Positions 1 through 12,300 of a stretch of 57,973 nucleotides of DNA are shown here, one piece after another. The stretch is from Phytophthora quininea. Lineage: Eukaryota; Oomycota; Peronosporomycetes; Peronosporales; Peronosporaceae. The notes beneath the pieces were generated by a model. That model ran no database searches. It saw only the letters and a program-made list of their open reading frames with translations, and had not been told where the DNA came from. Each line of letters opens with the position of its first letter. Positions within the stretch are counted from its first letter, which is position 1. The stretch lies in NCBI GenBank assembly GCA_011947345.1, contig JAAVTG010000138.1, forward strand, positions 1 to 57,973, read 5' to 3'. A program made the position numbers and the translations under genes.

Positions 1-3000
1 CAAGCGCATCCGCTCTCGGCGCCGTGCTTGGCAAGATCGAGTTCGAGAACCAGCCGGCCGAGATCGTCGACCTAACAAGCTCAACCTGGTGGAGCAGGTC
101 ACCACCAAGGAGGTCAAGGTCTACAACCAGGGCGCGTCGCCCCGCATCGTGGCCTTCGACTGCGGCATGAAGCACAACATCATCCGCTACTTGGCCTCCA
201 AGGGCGTCGAGCTCACGGTCGTGCCCTACGACTACGACCTGCCCAACAGCGAGCTCCAGTACGACGGTATCTTCATCAGTAACGGTCCGGGCGATCCGAC
301 CATGGCGGACAAGACCATCAGCAGCATTCGCTGGGCGATCAACCAGGAGAACCCCAAGCCGATCTTCGGTATCTGTCTCGGTAACCAGATCCTGGCTCTG
401 GCAGCTGGCGCCACCACGTACAAGATGAAGTACGGCAACCGCGGCATGAACCAGCCCTGCATTGACATGCACCACGCGCTGCCACATTAACCGCAGAACC
501 ACGGTTACGCCGTGGACTCCAACTCGCTGCCTGCTGGATGGAAAACCTTCTTCATGAACGCCAACGACAAGTCCAACGAGGGTATCATCCACGAGCACAA
601 GCCCTTCTTCTCGGTGCAGTTCCACCCAGGAGGCCTGCGGTGGCCCCACGGACACGGCCTTCCTGTTCGACATGTTCCTCGAGAAGGTCACGGGTGCCCC
701 GCCTAAGCTCACGGTCATGGACACCTCGCTGTACGATCGCCCCACCTTCTCCCTGCTGCTCGGCTCCGGTGGTCTGTCGATCGGCCAGGCCGGTGAGTTC
801 GACTACTCTGGCTCGCAGGCTATTAAGGCTCTGCGTGAGGAGGGCGTGACCGTTGTTCTGGTCAACCCAACATCGCCACGGTGCAGACGTCCAAGCCTTG
901 CCGCCGACAAGGTGTACTTTGTCCCTGTCCGCTCAGAGACCGTGCTGGAAATCATCAAGAAGGAGAAGCCGGATGGCATCCTTGTCAGCATGGGCGGTCA
1001 GACTGCTCTGTCCGTCGGTATCGAGCTGTACCTGAACGGCGACCTCGAGCGCCACAACGTTCGCGTTATGGGCACGCAGATCGAGGCGATCATCGACACG
1101 GAGGACCGCGAGAAGTTCTCGGCCAAACTGGCTGAAATCGATGAGACCATTGCGCTGAGCCAGCCCGCTACCACCGTCGAGGGTGCTCTGAAGGCTGCCA
1201 ACGAGATTGGCTACCCCGTGCTTGTGCGTTCTGCGTTCGCACTGGGTGGTCTCGGCTCCGGTTTCGCTGCCAACGACGACGAGCTGCGCACGCTCGCCAC
1301 GAAGGCCCTGCACGGTTCCGCTTCCAAGGGATCGATCAAGCAGATTCTGATTGACCAGGACCTGCGCGGCTGGAAGGAAGTTGAATACGAGGTTGTGCGT
1401 GATGCCAAGGACAACTGCATCACGGTCTGCAACATGGAGAACTTCGACCCTCTGGGTATCCACACGGGTGACTCGATCGTTGTCGCTCCGTCCCAGACGC
1501 TGTCGAACAGCGAGTACTTTAAGCTCCGCTCGACGGCTCAGAAGGTTGTGCGCCACCTTGGCATTGTCGGTGAGTGTAACATCCAGTACGCCCTGGACCC
1601 GCACTCGGAGCGTTACTGCATCATTGAGGTGAACGCTCGTCTGTCCCGCTCCAGTGCACTTGCCTCGAAGGCCACGGGCTACCTGCTGGCCGACCAAGAT
1701 CTCGCTCGGCATCGACCTTGTTTCGATCAAGAACAGCGTGACCAAGACGACGACGGCCTGCTTCGAGCCCAGCCTGGACTACTGCGTGGTGAAGATGCCG
1801 CGATGGGACCTGAAGAAGTTCTCGCGTGTGTCGAACGACCTGGGAAGCTACATGCTCTCGGTTGGCGAGGTCATGTCCATTGGCCGCAACTTCGAGGAGT
1901 GCATCCAGAAGGCTGTGCGCATGGTGAACCCCAACCTGGACGGCCTGGATGGCAGCGCGGTTGACAACGAGACCAATCCCGCTGTGCTGGACGAGCAGAT
2001 GAAACACCCCACGGACGAGCGTCTGTTCTACATCATTTCTGCTCTGGACGCCGGCTACACGATCGACCGTGTGCACGAGCTGACGAAGATTGACAAGTGG
2101 TTCCTCTCCAAGCTGGCCCGCATCTCGAACCCGCAATGCTGTGCCCAAGTACTCGCTGGACACGCTGAGCGAGCGCTTTGTCCGCACGCTCAAGGTGAAC
2201 GGTTTCTCCGACCGTCAGATTGCCGCTAAGCTGCTGAACACTACGGCGATGCAGGTGCGCGAGCGTCGTAAAGAGCTGGGCGTCCTGCCATGCGTCAAGC
2301 AAATCGATACCCTCGCTGCCGAGTTCCCGGCCCAGACCAACTACCTGTACATGACGTACGGCGGCTCTGAAGACGACATCCCAATGAGCGAAGAGGCCAT
2401 TGTTGTCCTCGGCTGCGGTGCTTACTGCATCGGCTCCTCGGTGGAGTTCGACTGGTGTGGCGTGAGTGCTGTCCGACTGTGCGTGAGCTGGGCAAACCTG
2501 CCATTGTGGTCAACTACAACCCCGAGACGGTCTCCACGGACTACGACGAGAGCGACCGCTTGTACTTCGAGGAGCTGAGTCTGGAGCGCGTGCTCGATAT
2601 CTGGGACCGCGAGCATCCGGAGGGTGTCATCGTGTCGGTCGGTGGCCAGATCCCCAACAACTTGGCCATGCCTCTGGCTAAGGCTGGTGTGAACATCCTC
2701 GGCACGGACCCGGAGAGCATCGACCAGTGCGAGGACCGCAACAAATTCTCGGCTCTGCTGGACACGCTTGGCGTTGACCAGCCGCGCTGGGCGGAGGTGA
2801 AGGAGATGGACGCTGCGCTTGAGTTCGCCGCTGAGGTGCAGTACCCGGTGCTTGTTCGCCCCAGTTACGTGCTCTCGGGCGCTGGTATGATCGTCGCCTC
2901 GGACGCCGACCAGCTGACGGACTACCTGAACAGCGACGCCGTCAAGATGTCGCGCTCGATCAGTATCTCCAAGTTCATCGTCAACGCCAAGGAGATTGAG

Positions 3001-3997
3001 TTCGACGGTGTTGCCAAGGACGGCGCCATCCTCAACTACGCCATGTCCGAGCACGTCGAGAACGCTGGTGTCCACTCGGGCGACGCCACGCTGGTGCTGC
3101 CTGCCCAGAAGCTGTACGTCGGCACCATCAAGCAGGTGAAGCGCATCGCCAGCGCCATCGCCAGCGCCCTGAACATCACCGGTCCGTTCAACATCCAGCT
3201 CATGGCCCGCGCCAACGACGTCAAGGTGATTGAGTGCAACCTGCGTGCCTCGCGTACGTTCCCGTTTATCTCCAAGACCTTCGATCTGAACTTCATCAAC
3301 CTCGCCACCAAGGCCATGATCGGATTGCCTGTCAAGTCGGTGCCGATCGCCCTCATCGACATTGACTACGTTGGTGTCAAGGCCCCGCAGTTCTCGTTCA
3401 CGCGTCTGCACGGTGCTGACCTGAGCCTGGGTGTCGAGATGGCTTCGACCGGTGAGGTGGCCTGCTTCGGCACGGACATGCACGAGGCCTACCTGAAGGC
3501 TTTGCTGAGTGCTGGCTTCAAGATCCCCAAGGAGAAGAAGGTGCTCATCTCGATCGGCACCCAGGACATCAAGCGCGAGTTTGCCGAGGGCGCTCTTATT
3601 CTGCAGGAGTTGGGCTACACGATCTACGCCACGCCCGGCACGTCGGCCTACCTGGCCACCCAGGGCGTCAAGACCATCGCACTGCGCAAGCCTTCGGACC
3701 CGGAGAGCGACCTGCCGAGCGTGCTCGACTACATCAAGCAAGGCAAGATCGAGCTGGTGATCAACGTGCCGGAGGGCTCGAACCGAGGAGCTCACGAGCG
3801 GCTACAAGATCCGTCGTGCTGCTGTGGACTTCGGCGTCTCGCTCATCAACAACATCAAGTGCGCGCTGCTCTTCGCGCAGGCCATGCAGAAGGTGCGCAA
3901 GCTCGAGATCTGCAACATCTCCGAGTACTACGCCATGCCCACGATCGGCTGGCGCCCCGGCCAGAAGCTCACGGCGCGCAAGATGTCGATCTTCTAA
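1..3997 (+). CDS. Carbamoyl-phosphate synthetase, glutamine-hydrolysing, fused small and large subunits (5' partial)
   Basis: Makes carbamoyl phosphate from glutamine, bicarbonate and ATP for arginine or pyrimidine synthesis. The window opens inside the small-subunit domain ([10 protein letters not shown]). The class I glutaminase follows, with nucleophile motif GICLGNQ near 370 and the NHGYAVD and VQFHP stretches to about 630. Two ATP-grasp halves follow from about 715 ([20 protein letters not shown]) and 2405 ([17 protein letters not shown]). An MGS-like allosteric domain begins near 3535, and the protein ends [10 protein letters not shown]. No dihydroorotase or aspartate transcarbamoylase follows, so this is not a CAD fusion. 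The frame slips at least seven times (about 480, 640, 875, 895, 1695, 2140, 2455, 3785), mostly by one base in short runs, while the protein stays well conserved. I infer assembly indels. GNQ replaces the commoner GHQ after the nucleophile Cys; the Cys itself is kept. Whether it serves arginine or pyrimidine synthesis cannot be decided here. Confidence 0.93.
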
Positions 3998-4178
3998 GCT
4001 GCCAGCTTGCATCAATCCGATAACTTCATGTAAATATTTGCCTCTTGGTGCTCACACACAGTTTTCCTCTGCTGTTGATCCTTTGCCATCGATTCAAAAG
4101 GAAATGCCTGAAACCTTGCTGGTCATTCACTTGTTTTACTCGTGGGTTTCTGTATCAACACACTCTCGTCCCCTTCGC

Positions 4179-6265
4179 TTATGAGCAGCTCGCCGCCAGC
4201 AAAGCCACGTGCGCTTTCACCACCTTGGCAGTCTGCTCCACCGCCAACCGCGACTCGGCTGCTGCGATCCAGTCCTGCGACACCTGCGCAGGCAATCCTG
4301 ACAGCCCCTTCATCTCCGCAATGGCGTTCTCGATATCGCCTGCCTTCAAAGCGAACTCGGCGCGAGAGAGAACGGCATCCGTGTCACTGCCCTCAACCGG
4401 GCCTCCAGGGGAATCATCAGCAGCGACAGAGCCGTGCCGAACGCTTGGCCAATAATGCCGCTATCCTCCGGCACCAGCGCGGCGCGGTGACCCACCGACT
4501 TGACCACCTTGAAGCGTTCTTGCAGCTGGCCCACTGACGGCGGACCCTGCTCGATCACCTCCTGTGGCAGCGACTTGACGGCCGCCTCGATGAACGGGTC
4601 GTTTCGCGCTGCCTCGCGAAGAGCGCGGATCTCGCTGCGCAGTGGGGCAGCAGCCTCCACACGGTCCGATAGCGCCAAAGCCGCCATCGACGCCTTGTGC
4701 ACACGGTGGCTGAAGGCTTCGTACGTCGACGAGCTGTCCAGAACCTCTCCGAGGGCACGAAGCTGATCACGGTAACTCTCCAGCTCCTGCACACGCTTCT
4801 CACGCTCGTCCGCCAGAGTCTTCTGCATCTTGTCCGTCGCGTCCGTCAGCTGTTGAGTGTAGCGCTCCTCAATCGCCTTACTCTCGCGGGCAAAGGTGCG
4901 CTGAAGTTCCGACAGCAAATTCGCGCGCTGCTGGTTCACGTTGCGCGCCAGATCATCGGCGTATTGCTTCTTCAGCGCAGCCATCTCCTCGCGCGATTGG
5001 CGAGACAACAGCTCCTGCTGCAGACGCAGTTCGCGAGCCAGGAGCTCCTTATGCAGTTCATCCTGGCGGCGCAACACCTCAGTGCTCTTCTTCTGAGCAT
5101 CCTCCTCCATGTGGCGCAGCGACTCAAGAAGACGCACAGCCTCCCATTTCGAGCGGTGCTTCATCTCCGTCGTCAGTTGCGCCACACGGATCGCTAAGGC
5201 GTTCGAGTCGAGCTCCTGCATTGGCATCAGTAAATGGAATGTCAGCTGCTATTCGGATCCATGCACGTCAAAGGTATTAAACGTACGTGGAGTCCCGACA
5301 GGTACTGCTGGTCCATTTCCGCAGCAGCAGCAGCCGACTCCGCCTTCAGTGAGCTCAACAATGCATTCTGCAGTAAGTGATACAGCAGGCAGCGATTGTT
5401 AGGAAATCAAAAACGCAATCACTACAGCGACATGCAATCATACCGTAGTCGTCTGAATCTGCTTGTTCATCTCGCGGCCAAGGTGCTCAGGGCTGGCCTC
5501 GCCGGCCAACTTGTTGATTTCACCACGCTCCTTGACGGTAGCAGCGTCCACCTTTTTCTCAAAGGTCGTGGCAGCAGCAGCGGCAGCAGCTCCCACCGCC
5601 GCAGCTCCAGCAGTCTTCTCCTCCTTCTTGTGCTCCACCTCTTTTTCAGCTTGGCGACCTTTTTCTCGGCCTTCTCCGCTTTCTTTCGGCCTTCTCCAGT
5701 TTCTTCTCCACCTTCTTCTCCTGTTTCTTCACCTCTTTCTTTTCAGCCTTCTTCTCCTGTTTTTTCTCTAGCTTTTCTCCTCCTTCTCTTCTCCTTCTCC
5801 GCTTCTTTTCAGCCTTCTCCACCTTCTTTTCGGCCTTCTCCACCTCCTTTTCCACCTCCTTTTCACCTCTTCTGTGCTGTCCCTTATTGATGGCAGCACT
5901 AAATTCCTCGGGAATCCTGGTCTTCACCTTCACCTCTTTCTCGTTCCCCAGCACTAGCTCCCGGAACTTCATCCAGCGCTCGTCGTCCTTCAACATCGGC
6001 GGGTTCCAATGTGGGTTCTGCTTGACGTACACGGCCGCGGCGGCAGGTGCCGACAGCACGCCGAGCAGTAGCAGCTTGGGCAGCAACGAGCCAGTGGAGG
6101 ACTCGGCCACCTCCGTCTTGGACACGCTGGGCTTGCTGCTGGGCGCCTTGGGGGCGTCGAAGACGTCGCCTTGGGCTGAGGCGCGGGCTTGACGGGCGCG
6201 CTGAAGCGACGGCACTGGTCCGCGGCGCGCACGGCCGCGCGAGTCCTCGAGACCTGGCGCAGCAT
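4179..6265 (-). CDS. MIC60: Mic60/mitofilin, core MICOS subunit
   Basis: Inner mitochondrial membrane organiser at crista junctions. The ATG at 6265 starts an Arg-rich, acid-poor presequence (MLRQVSRTRAAVRAADQCRR). A single membrane segment (LLPKLLLLGVLSAPAAAAVY) lies near 6060. A long Lys/Glu coiled coil follows (5640-5880, repeated EKKVEKAEKK) and then a second coiled coil (4750-5230). The C-terminal mitofilin domain reads LPQEVIEQGPPSVGQLQERF, then AALVPED, and ends with a helical tail to the TAA at 4179-4181. Two introns are clear on the minus strand: donor GTATGATTG after QIQTTT to acceptor TTACTGCAG, and donor GTACGTTTA to acceptor CAATGCAG just before ELDSNALAIR. The frame breaks near 6190 and near 4390, after which the true tail continues VEGSDTDAVLSRAEFALKAG. 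Its 3' end converges on the synthetase gene with about 180 bp between stops. Confidence 0.85.
5640..5880 (-). repeat. Lys/Glu-coding low-complexity tract inside Mic60
   Basis: A pyrimidine-rich run on the plus strand (repeated variants of cttctccac and ctttttct) encodes alternating EKK/VEK units on the minus strand. It is an internal amplification of the coiled coil and likely varies in copy number between strains; unit boundaries are imperfect. Confidence 0.6.
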
Positions 6266-6410
6266 CTTGCGAGGATACGAAACGAGGGGCTCACAAAACT
6301 TGTGTAAAACGGAGAAAACTATGCATAAGGTCTACATACAAACACCAAGTGATTTAAGAACTATGTATGGAAGATACACACGAGTTTTGGCATGCTAGCT
6401 AGAAAACACG

Positions 6411-7443
6411 TTAGACCTGCGAGTAGTTGGTGACGGTTGGTTCTTGAGGGAGTTGAAGACGTCGTCGCCTCAATGTCATCTTCATCTTGGGGTCGGTGGC
6501 TGTTTGCTCGCATCGCCACTCCCCACAGACGAAGAAAGTCAACTTGTTCGAAACTTTCGCCACTACGAACAGTCCAGACACCCAACCATCCACAGCAAGA
6601 GCAAGACGACGACGTAAACCCACGGGTGATCGTGCACGTCGACCCAACTGCCGACGAAAGGATCGTTGCCGAGTGTGCAGATCGCAATGATGGGCTCAAT
6701 CGCCACCACCACCACGACCAATGCACTCGCCGAACCGACGATAACCTTGGGGACCGCGTAGTAGAAAACCAGGGACCAGACTCGGCGCGTCAAAGTGATA
6801 TGAGGAGACACGAACTCCAACTTGTTGCAGTTCGGAAACGTGAATCGTTTTGCGCACTGGTCTGGATCCGGCGTCGTCGGTTCCTCCGTTGTGAGCGATA
6901 CCTCACCCTCAGCAAAGCGTGCAAGTCGGACATCATTCTTCACGAGGCCACGCACAGCACAGCCGCAGAGAACGAAGCGTTAACCCAGTACACGCGCCGC
7001 AGTTTACACAAAGGAAGAATGGCCGTGTTCAGGTTGAAAAACGAGAGCACAATCAGCGCTACCAACAATAGATACCCGAGGTACGGCAGCACCCTCAGCT
7101 CAATTGACGCCACAAACTGCACCACCTTGTCCACGGTCAGAAAAAGCGCGAAAGTCGCAAACCAATACAACGTGAGTGCCGCGTTTATCAACATCGACAC
7201 CGCAAAGATGGCGCCCACGATATCCATCAGGATGTCCAGCACATTGAAGAGCAGCAGTTGGCCAACTTGGCGGACAAAGGTCTTCAGGCTCGCGCATTTG
7301 AAGTCTGACTTGAAGCAGAAGTTGCCGAGCAAACTTTGTTTTTGGTCTTGGGGGTGTTGCAGTGAGTTTTTGCACGAAAGGGTCCGATCCAGTTTGGGAC
7401 TGCCGGCGTCTGGCTGAAAGCACTGTCTGCCTGGTGTCTTCAT
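6411..7443 (-). CDS. Multi-pass membrane protein, family not recognised
   Basis: From the ATG at 7443 (MKTPGRQCFQPDAG) a hydrophilic, Cys-containing N-terminus of about 50 residues leads into at least five hydrophobic segments. They include LLLFNVLDILMDIVGAIFAV, LTLYWFATFALFLTV, VLPYLGYLLLVALIVLSFF and VIVGSASALVVVVVAIEPII, and the last, WVYVVVLLLLWMVG, lies near 6590. The frame slips once near 6960 between the third and fourth segments and again near 6540 before a basic tail ending PTVTNYSQV. It is divergent to the HAD-Fhit gene. I cannot assign a family; it could be a transporter or a lineage-specific membrane protein. Confidence 0.5.
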
Positions 7444-7764
7444 TTGCGAGAGTCGTGTCACGCTCGTGTGGTTCTGCGCGAGTTTTCAACAGTGAAGCCG
7501 CAGTTAAACTTTGGAGATGTAGCTAGCATCAAGATTCTGAACCCAAGAAAGCAAACGTAGCTAAGAAGCAAAATACCCTTAAGCATGCTGTAGCACCTGA
7601 CTAGCTGTCGACAAAACCTCCGTAGCCTATGGGCCGTAGTAGCTTCGTAAAGTAGCTTTGACTCGAGTTTGCTCTTGAATTCGCTGTTAATGTCTTTATT
7701 GTGAATTTCTAAGAAAATATTGTAGTTACTTTCCGTCTTAACGGATAATTTCACCGTCAGCAAC

Positions 7765-9204
7765 ATGCTGACTGCGGAGCTGGGCAAAGGCGCGCTGCAT
7801 CGCGCGGCCACGGAGCGAAACGTGCGCTCTATCCTCTTCCACCTCACTGCCACCGCGCAGCGATCGTTCATTGTAGAACCTGGCGCGGATAATGTACGAG
7901 ATTGAGCTGTGCCACATTGCCAATAAATACTCTGACACAAATTGCGATGATTTAGGTGGTGCGGGCGCTCAAGCAGTACGCAGCGACTCTATAAGACCCA
8001 AAGACATGATAACGCTAAGCCATTTTCTTATTCAGACACGGCTACCGCTTGGGGTTTATTGGGAACCTGTTGGACGGAGAGAAGTCAAAGTTGCTGCAAG
8101 CCTTCCACGCAGTCCACCACGACAAGGTTTGCGCTGTGTTAATGATATTTTATATTTTATGCTAACAATCGTGTGTGGTAGAACGCGTCACTGACTTATG
8201 CGGACATGTCCAAAGAGTTGAATGTCCCGCTTGATCGAACATTGCTCGTAACGGAGACGATGATAGCCGAGGAGCACTTGAAAGAACAACATGACGGGCT
8301 TTTAGTTTTCCTGAACGCGCTCGAAAATGAGACAGCGCCATCACCACTGTTGTATTTATTCGCGGAAGGTAACGTGGATGGATGGCACGGTACAGCAAAC
8401 ACGATTGTAACTCGTAACTTTATCTGGTGTAAAGATCTGTTGAGCTTCAATCGATGTCTGGACCCTGCAGGGCGTAGCTTTGGGTCCTTTCGCGTGACGA
8501 CGTCACAGATTTTCTACGAGACTGCGTTGTCGTTCGCGCTTGTCAACCTCAAACCGATTGTGCCTGGTTTGTGAGAGCGATTTTATTCGCTTCTATCCCG
8601 TTACGCATCTGTGCTGACCACCGCTTGTCCCTGATCATGTAGGACACGTTTTAGTTGTCCCGAAGCGCCCGGTTGCGCGATTTGAAATGCTGGATGTGGA
8701 CGAAGTGAGCGACTTGTGGACCACTGCTCAAGTACACCTCCACTTTATGTTTTGGTTAAGCTGAAATTATTCCATGACGACTAATGGGCGTGCATTTTGT
8801 CGTCGACAGCGTGTTGGCAAGCAAATCGAGCGTCACTATAACGCGTCCTCCCTCACATTTGCTATTCAGGTGCGGCAGTATGGTACGTTCGCCGTTGTAA
8901 ACCTTCTAACTGAATGTGCACATTTCCAAGGACGGAAAGGATGCTGGGCAAACGGTCAAGCACGTGCATATTCATGTCATACCTCGTGCTGCTCGAGATT
9001 TCGCGTGCAACGACGACATCTATACTGAGGTACGAATCCAGGACTACGGCTTTAGATGGACGTTGAAGAAGTCGACTAAACATTATTCCTACGCAGATCG
9101 AAAAACACGAGCAGGGTCTGTTCGTGGACAATGAGGCCCGAACGGCACGCTCTGAAGCGGAGATGGCGGCAGAAGCCACGCAACTCCGTCCGCTTTTCTC
9201 GTAG
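7765..9204 (+). CDS. FHIT: HAD-like domain fused to Fhit (diadenosine triphosphate hydrolase), nine exons
   Basis: Exons read 7765-7893, 7956-7975, 8036-8126, 8182-8368, 8471-8566, 8643-8731, 8810-8869, 8931-9029 and 9097-9204. All introns are GT-AG and the joined frame is open for about 292 residues with no indel needed. Residues from about 145 onward are Fhit: FYETALSFALVNLKPIVPGH, VVPKRPVARFEML, SSLTFAIQDGKDAGQTVKHV, the histidine triad HVHIHVIPR, and the tail EAEMAAEATQLRPLFS. Fhit cleaves ApppA-type dinucleotides to AMP plus ADP. The first 140 residues (VEPGADNVVRALKQHGYRLG, then FIGN, then LNVPLDRTLLVTETM) look like the C-terminal half of a HAD phosphatase of enolase-phosphatase type. 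The DxD nucleophile motif is absent, so that part may be inactive or an upstream exon may be missing. The fourth intron (8369-8470) is a multiple of three and open, so retention is possible. Confidence 0.82.
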
Positions 9205-9391
9205 AACTCTAGAGATTGATTCAATTTCTCGGCTGAAGTATTCTCGATCCGGTAAATGGCGGTCACTTGATGCTTGTTTTCACTCGTGGATGCTGTGGTA
9301 TTGATATTAATATCGCTGGTGGGGCCTGCAAGTGGAAACTTGGAGTGAATTCTGTCGCTGGTATCCACAAGTTGCGTCCTTCCGAGTTGGC

Positions 9392-12300
9392 ATGTTTGGT
9401 CTCGTGAGTTTCGGGCCGACGTTTCTGCCGGACACTCCAGCTAGTACGATGAACATCACTTCAGTCCGCGTTGGGCTTCCTGTGTTGGAAGCGCTCGTCA
9501 AACTGTGCGAGTATTACCGAGGCAAGTTGCCGTTGTCGTTGGCTTTAACTCCGACGCATACAAACACCAAGTCTAATCAGATGCAGGCTTCTATTCAAGT
9601 CATTCAGCCCCAGATCGTTCTCATGGGCGCGAGCGACGGAGAAGCGTGGGGAATCGTCTGTCGCCACTGCGACGCGCAAGTGGCGCGTCACTCGCAGCTC
9701 GCGTTCCTGCTGGAGAACGCCACGGGCATTCACTTGATGCTCATCAAGAGCTTCCTAACAGAAGAACCTCGCGAAACAGGGAACCAACAGACAGACGAGA
9801 GCTGGATCCTTCGTAGTCGAGAAAACGTCGCGCCCAAGCTCCACTTCATCAAGATCCGCACTCAAAACGCGTTTAAACGCGAACGCATGCCGTTCGAGCT
9901 GCTCTGCAGCAATTGCCAGACCAAAGTGGGCTCTGAAGGGTTCTTGGACGAATTTCCAGTGTCGCTACTACTACTGAACTCCAAGGACTGCATTATTGTG
10001 CTGGACAAGCAACCGAGGTTTGGAGGGATCCGTGGACGCAAATGGGGGCCATTTTACCGCAGCTGAGGGAGTTGGCGATGCCTTTGAAGACCCAATTGCT
10101 CAAGGAACTCATGCGCTCGGGAGTACCCGAAGAAGAAGAAGTTGAGGAGCCTGTGATCCCCGTGGTGCTGCCGACGGTGGAGACGATCAAGAGCCACTTC
10201 ACCCCAAGCGGGCGGATGTCCAAGTTGAGGCAGTATCAAGTGGAGCTGACGCTATCGGCTGCTGGAGAACACAATCGTGTACCTTCCAACAGGTGCGACG
10301 GATTGTGTGTGTGTTTTATTGAGAGGAGCTTGTTTTTAATGATATGCTTGGCGATGGTAGGTTGTGGGAAGACGCTTGTGGCCATTAAAGTGATGGAAGA
10401 GATGAAACATCTCAACCCGAACAAATTAGTGGTATTTTTGTACCGACAGGGCCATTGGTATCGCAGCAGGCGGCATATATTCGACGTGAGTCCGACTTCC
10501 AAGTGGCTGAGATGTCGGGACAGCGTGGACGTGGATCTGCGGCGACGACTCCTGTAATTGATGTCAATGGCGACAAGAATGCTCTTGTCGTGACTCCGCA
10601 GAATTTTCTGAATCTGCTGTTCAATAATCGGACCAAGATCACGGATTATAGCGTGATGATATTTGACGAAGCCCACCACGCCACTGGGAGCCACCCGTAC
10701 TGCGACCTCCTAAAACAGTTAGCAACTATTGACGCCCGAAATCGCCCACACATTCTTGCGTTGACGGCTTCGCCTTTCGGCGAGGCAGTGCGTGAAACGT
10801 CAGGTAAGATGGCGTTGGAAAAGCTTGCCAAAGTGTTTAACGGGGTGATCAACACTCCCACGATTGCTGCTGCTGATCTGGAGGGGAGTTTTATCCCGAA
10901 AGAGGCTAAATGGATGACGGTGAATGAGACAGAAGAAGAACGTAGGCTGCGTGGTGGTTTGAAGCATTACGTCCAGTCATTCTACACCCAGATATCGAAC
11001 CTGATGAGTGGGCAAGTTATGCCATTCGAGACCAACTACGACACCAACGACATGGAGCTATCTCAATTTATGGCAAAGCTGCGGCTGTTGCAAGGACAAG
11101 CTCGAAAAAGGGTACGAGACAATAACGATGAAGTGGAGTTGAACAGAGCAGAGGAGAGTGCGCGACTGCCATCAGACCTCGAGCTAATTCTCAAGCACTT
11201 GCTGAAAGTCGCTTCAAGCTTCTATAACCTGAGTATTCATGGTCCTGGGTTCGTTGCTGAAGCGCTGGTCTGCGTGTTCAACGACTTGAAGGTGTCGCGT
11301 TCACCAAAGGGCTCGTACACTTAAATTGGTTGAGTCGTCATTCAACGCCATTTTACATCCAGCGCTGACGAGCTTCCCAGTAGAATCTTTTGGAGGGGCC
11401 AGGATTTCAAATCGCGTGCGTATGGTGGCGGATTGCATCAGAAATTCGCGCTTTACTCACGAATCCCGGGCAATCGTATTTGTCCGACGCCGCAAAACAG
11501 CGATTCTTTTGGCCAAGGCGATGGAGTCACTGGAAGAGCTGCGTGAGTTAAACCCCACACGATTTGTCGGCCATAATTCGTACGAAGGGATGTCGTGGGA
11601 GGAGGAGCAGAAGCCCACCCTGGATCGATTCAGACAAGGGCGTATCCGACTTTTGGTGGCAACGAATGTGTTAGAGGAAGGTCTTGACGTGCCGGAATGC
11701 TCACTCGTGATTCAATTTGATGGTGTTATTGGCGTGACGAGTCTCATTCAGAGTCGTGGCCGAGCACGACATCGGCACAGCGCTTTCATCATCTTTTGTT
11801 CCGCAATGGAGCTCGAGCACAACCAACGGCTGGTTGAAATCGAGAAGCGACTGCTGCACAACGCGAACCTTGCTGCCTCTCAATTATCTTCAAAGGCACA
11901 AGTGAAAAGTTGATGGGGAACTACCACGAAGAAAACGACTTTTGCGAAGCATCTTCAGCAGAAGTGCCTGAATTGTCCCTGCGTGCGATATATGACGCCA
12001 GGTCTGACAAAGTTTATAGCATTGTACTGGGTGGCATATTTCGTGGAGCTGACAGGCAGTTGCAGACATCCATTCTGGCTAGAGTGAACACATTTGCCTC
12101 AGTGCGAATGACAGACCAGAAGATCGGGTTGTGCACGTTAGCAGCACACCCAGATCACGATATCTACCAATCGTACAGCACCCTGTGCTCTGAGATTGAT
12201 TTCCTCGTGAGAAAAAGCCGTTTTGGGTGCGCTTTGACAGCGATATGGAAAGTGCTGGAAGAGGAGCCGCAGAGGAGGACAGAATTTGTAGTGTTGGTCT

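Noticed and set aside
933..1745. 270-residue open frame on the minus strand inside the synthetase
   Set aside because: It is a shadow of a GC-rich conserved gene on the plus strand, with no recognisable domain.
2422..3795. 457-residue minus-strand open frame
   Set aside because: Opposite the second ATP-grasp half of the synthetase; Leu/Val/Arg/Asp-rich composition typical of antisense reading.
7458..7940. 160-residue minus-strand open frame
   Set aside because: Overlaps exon 1 of the HAD-Fhit gene in antisense and has no domain.
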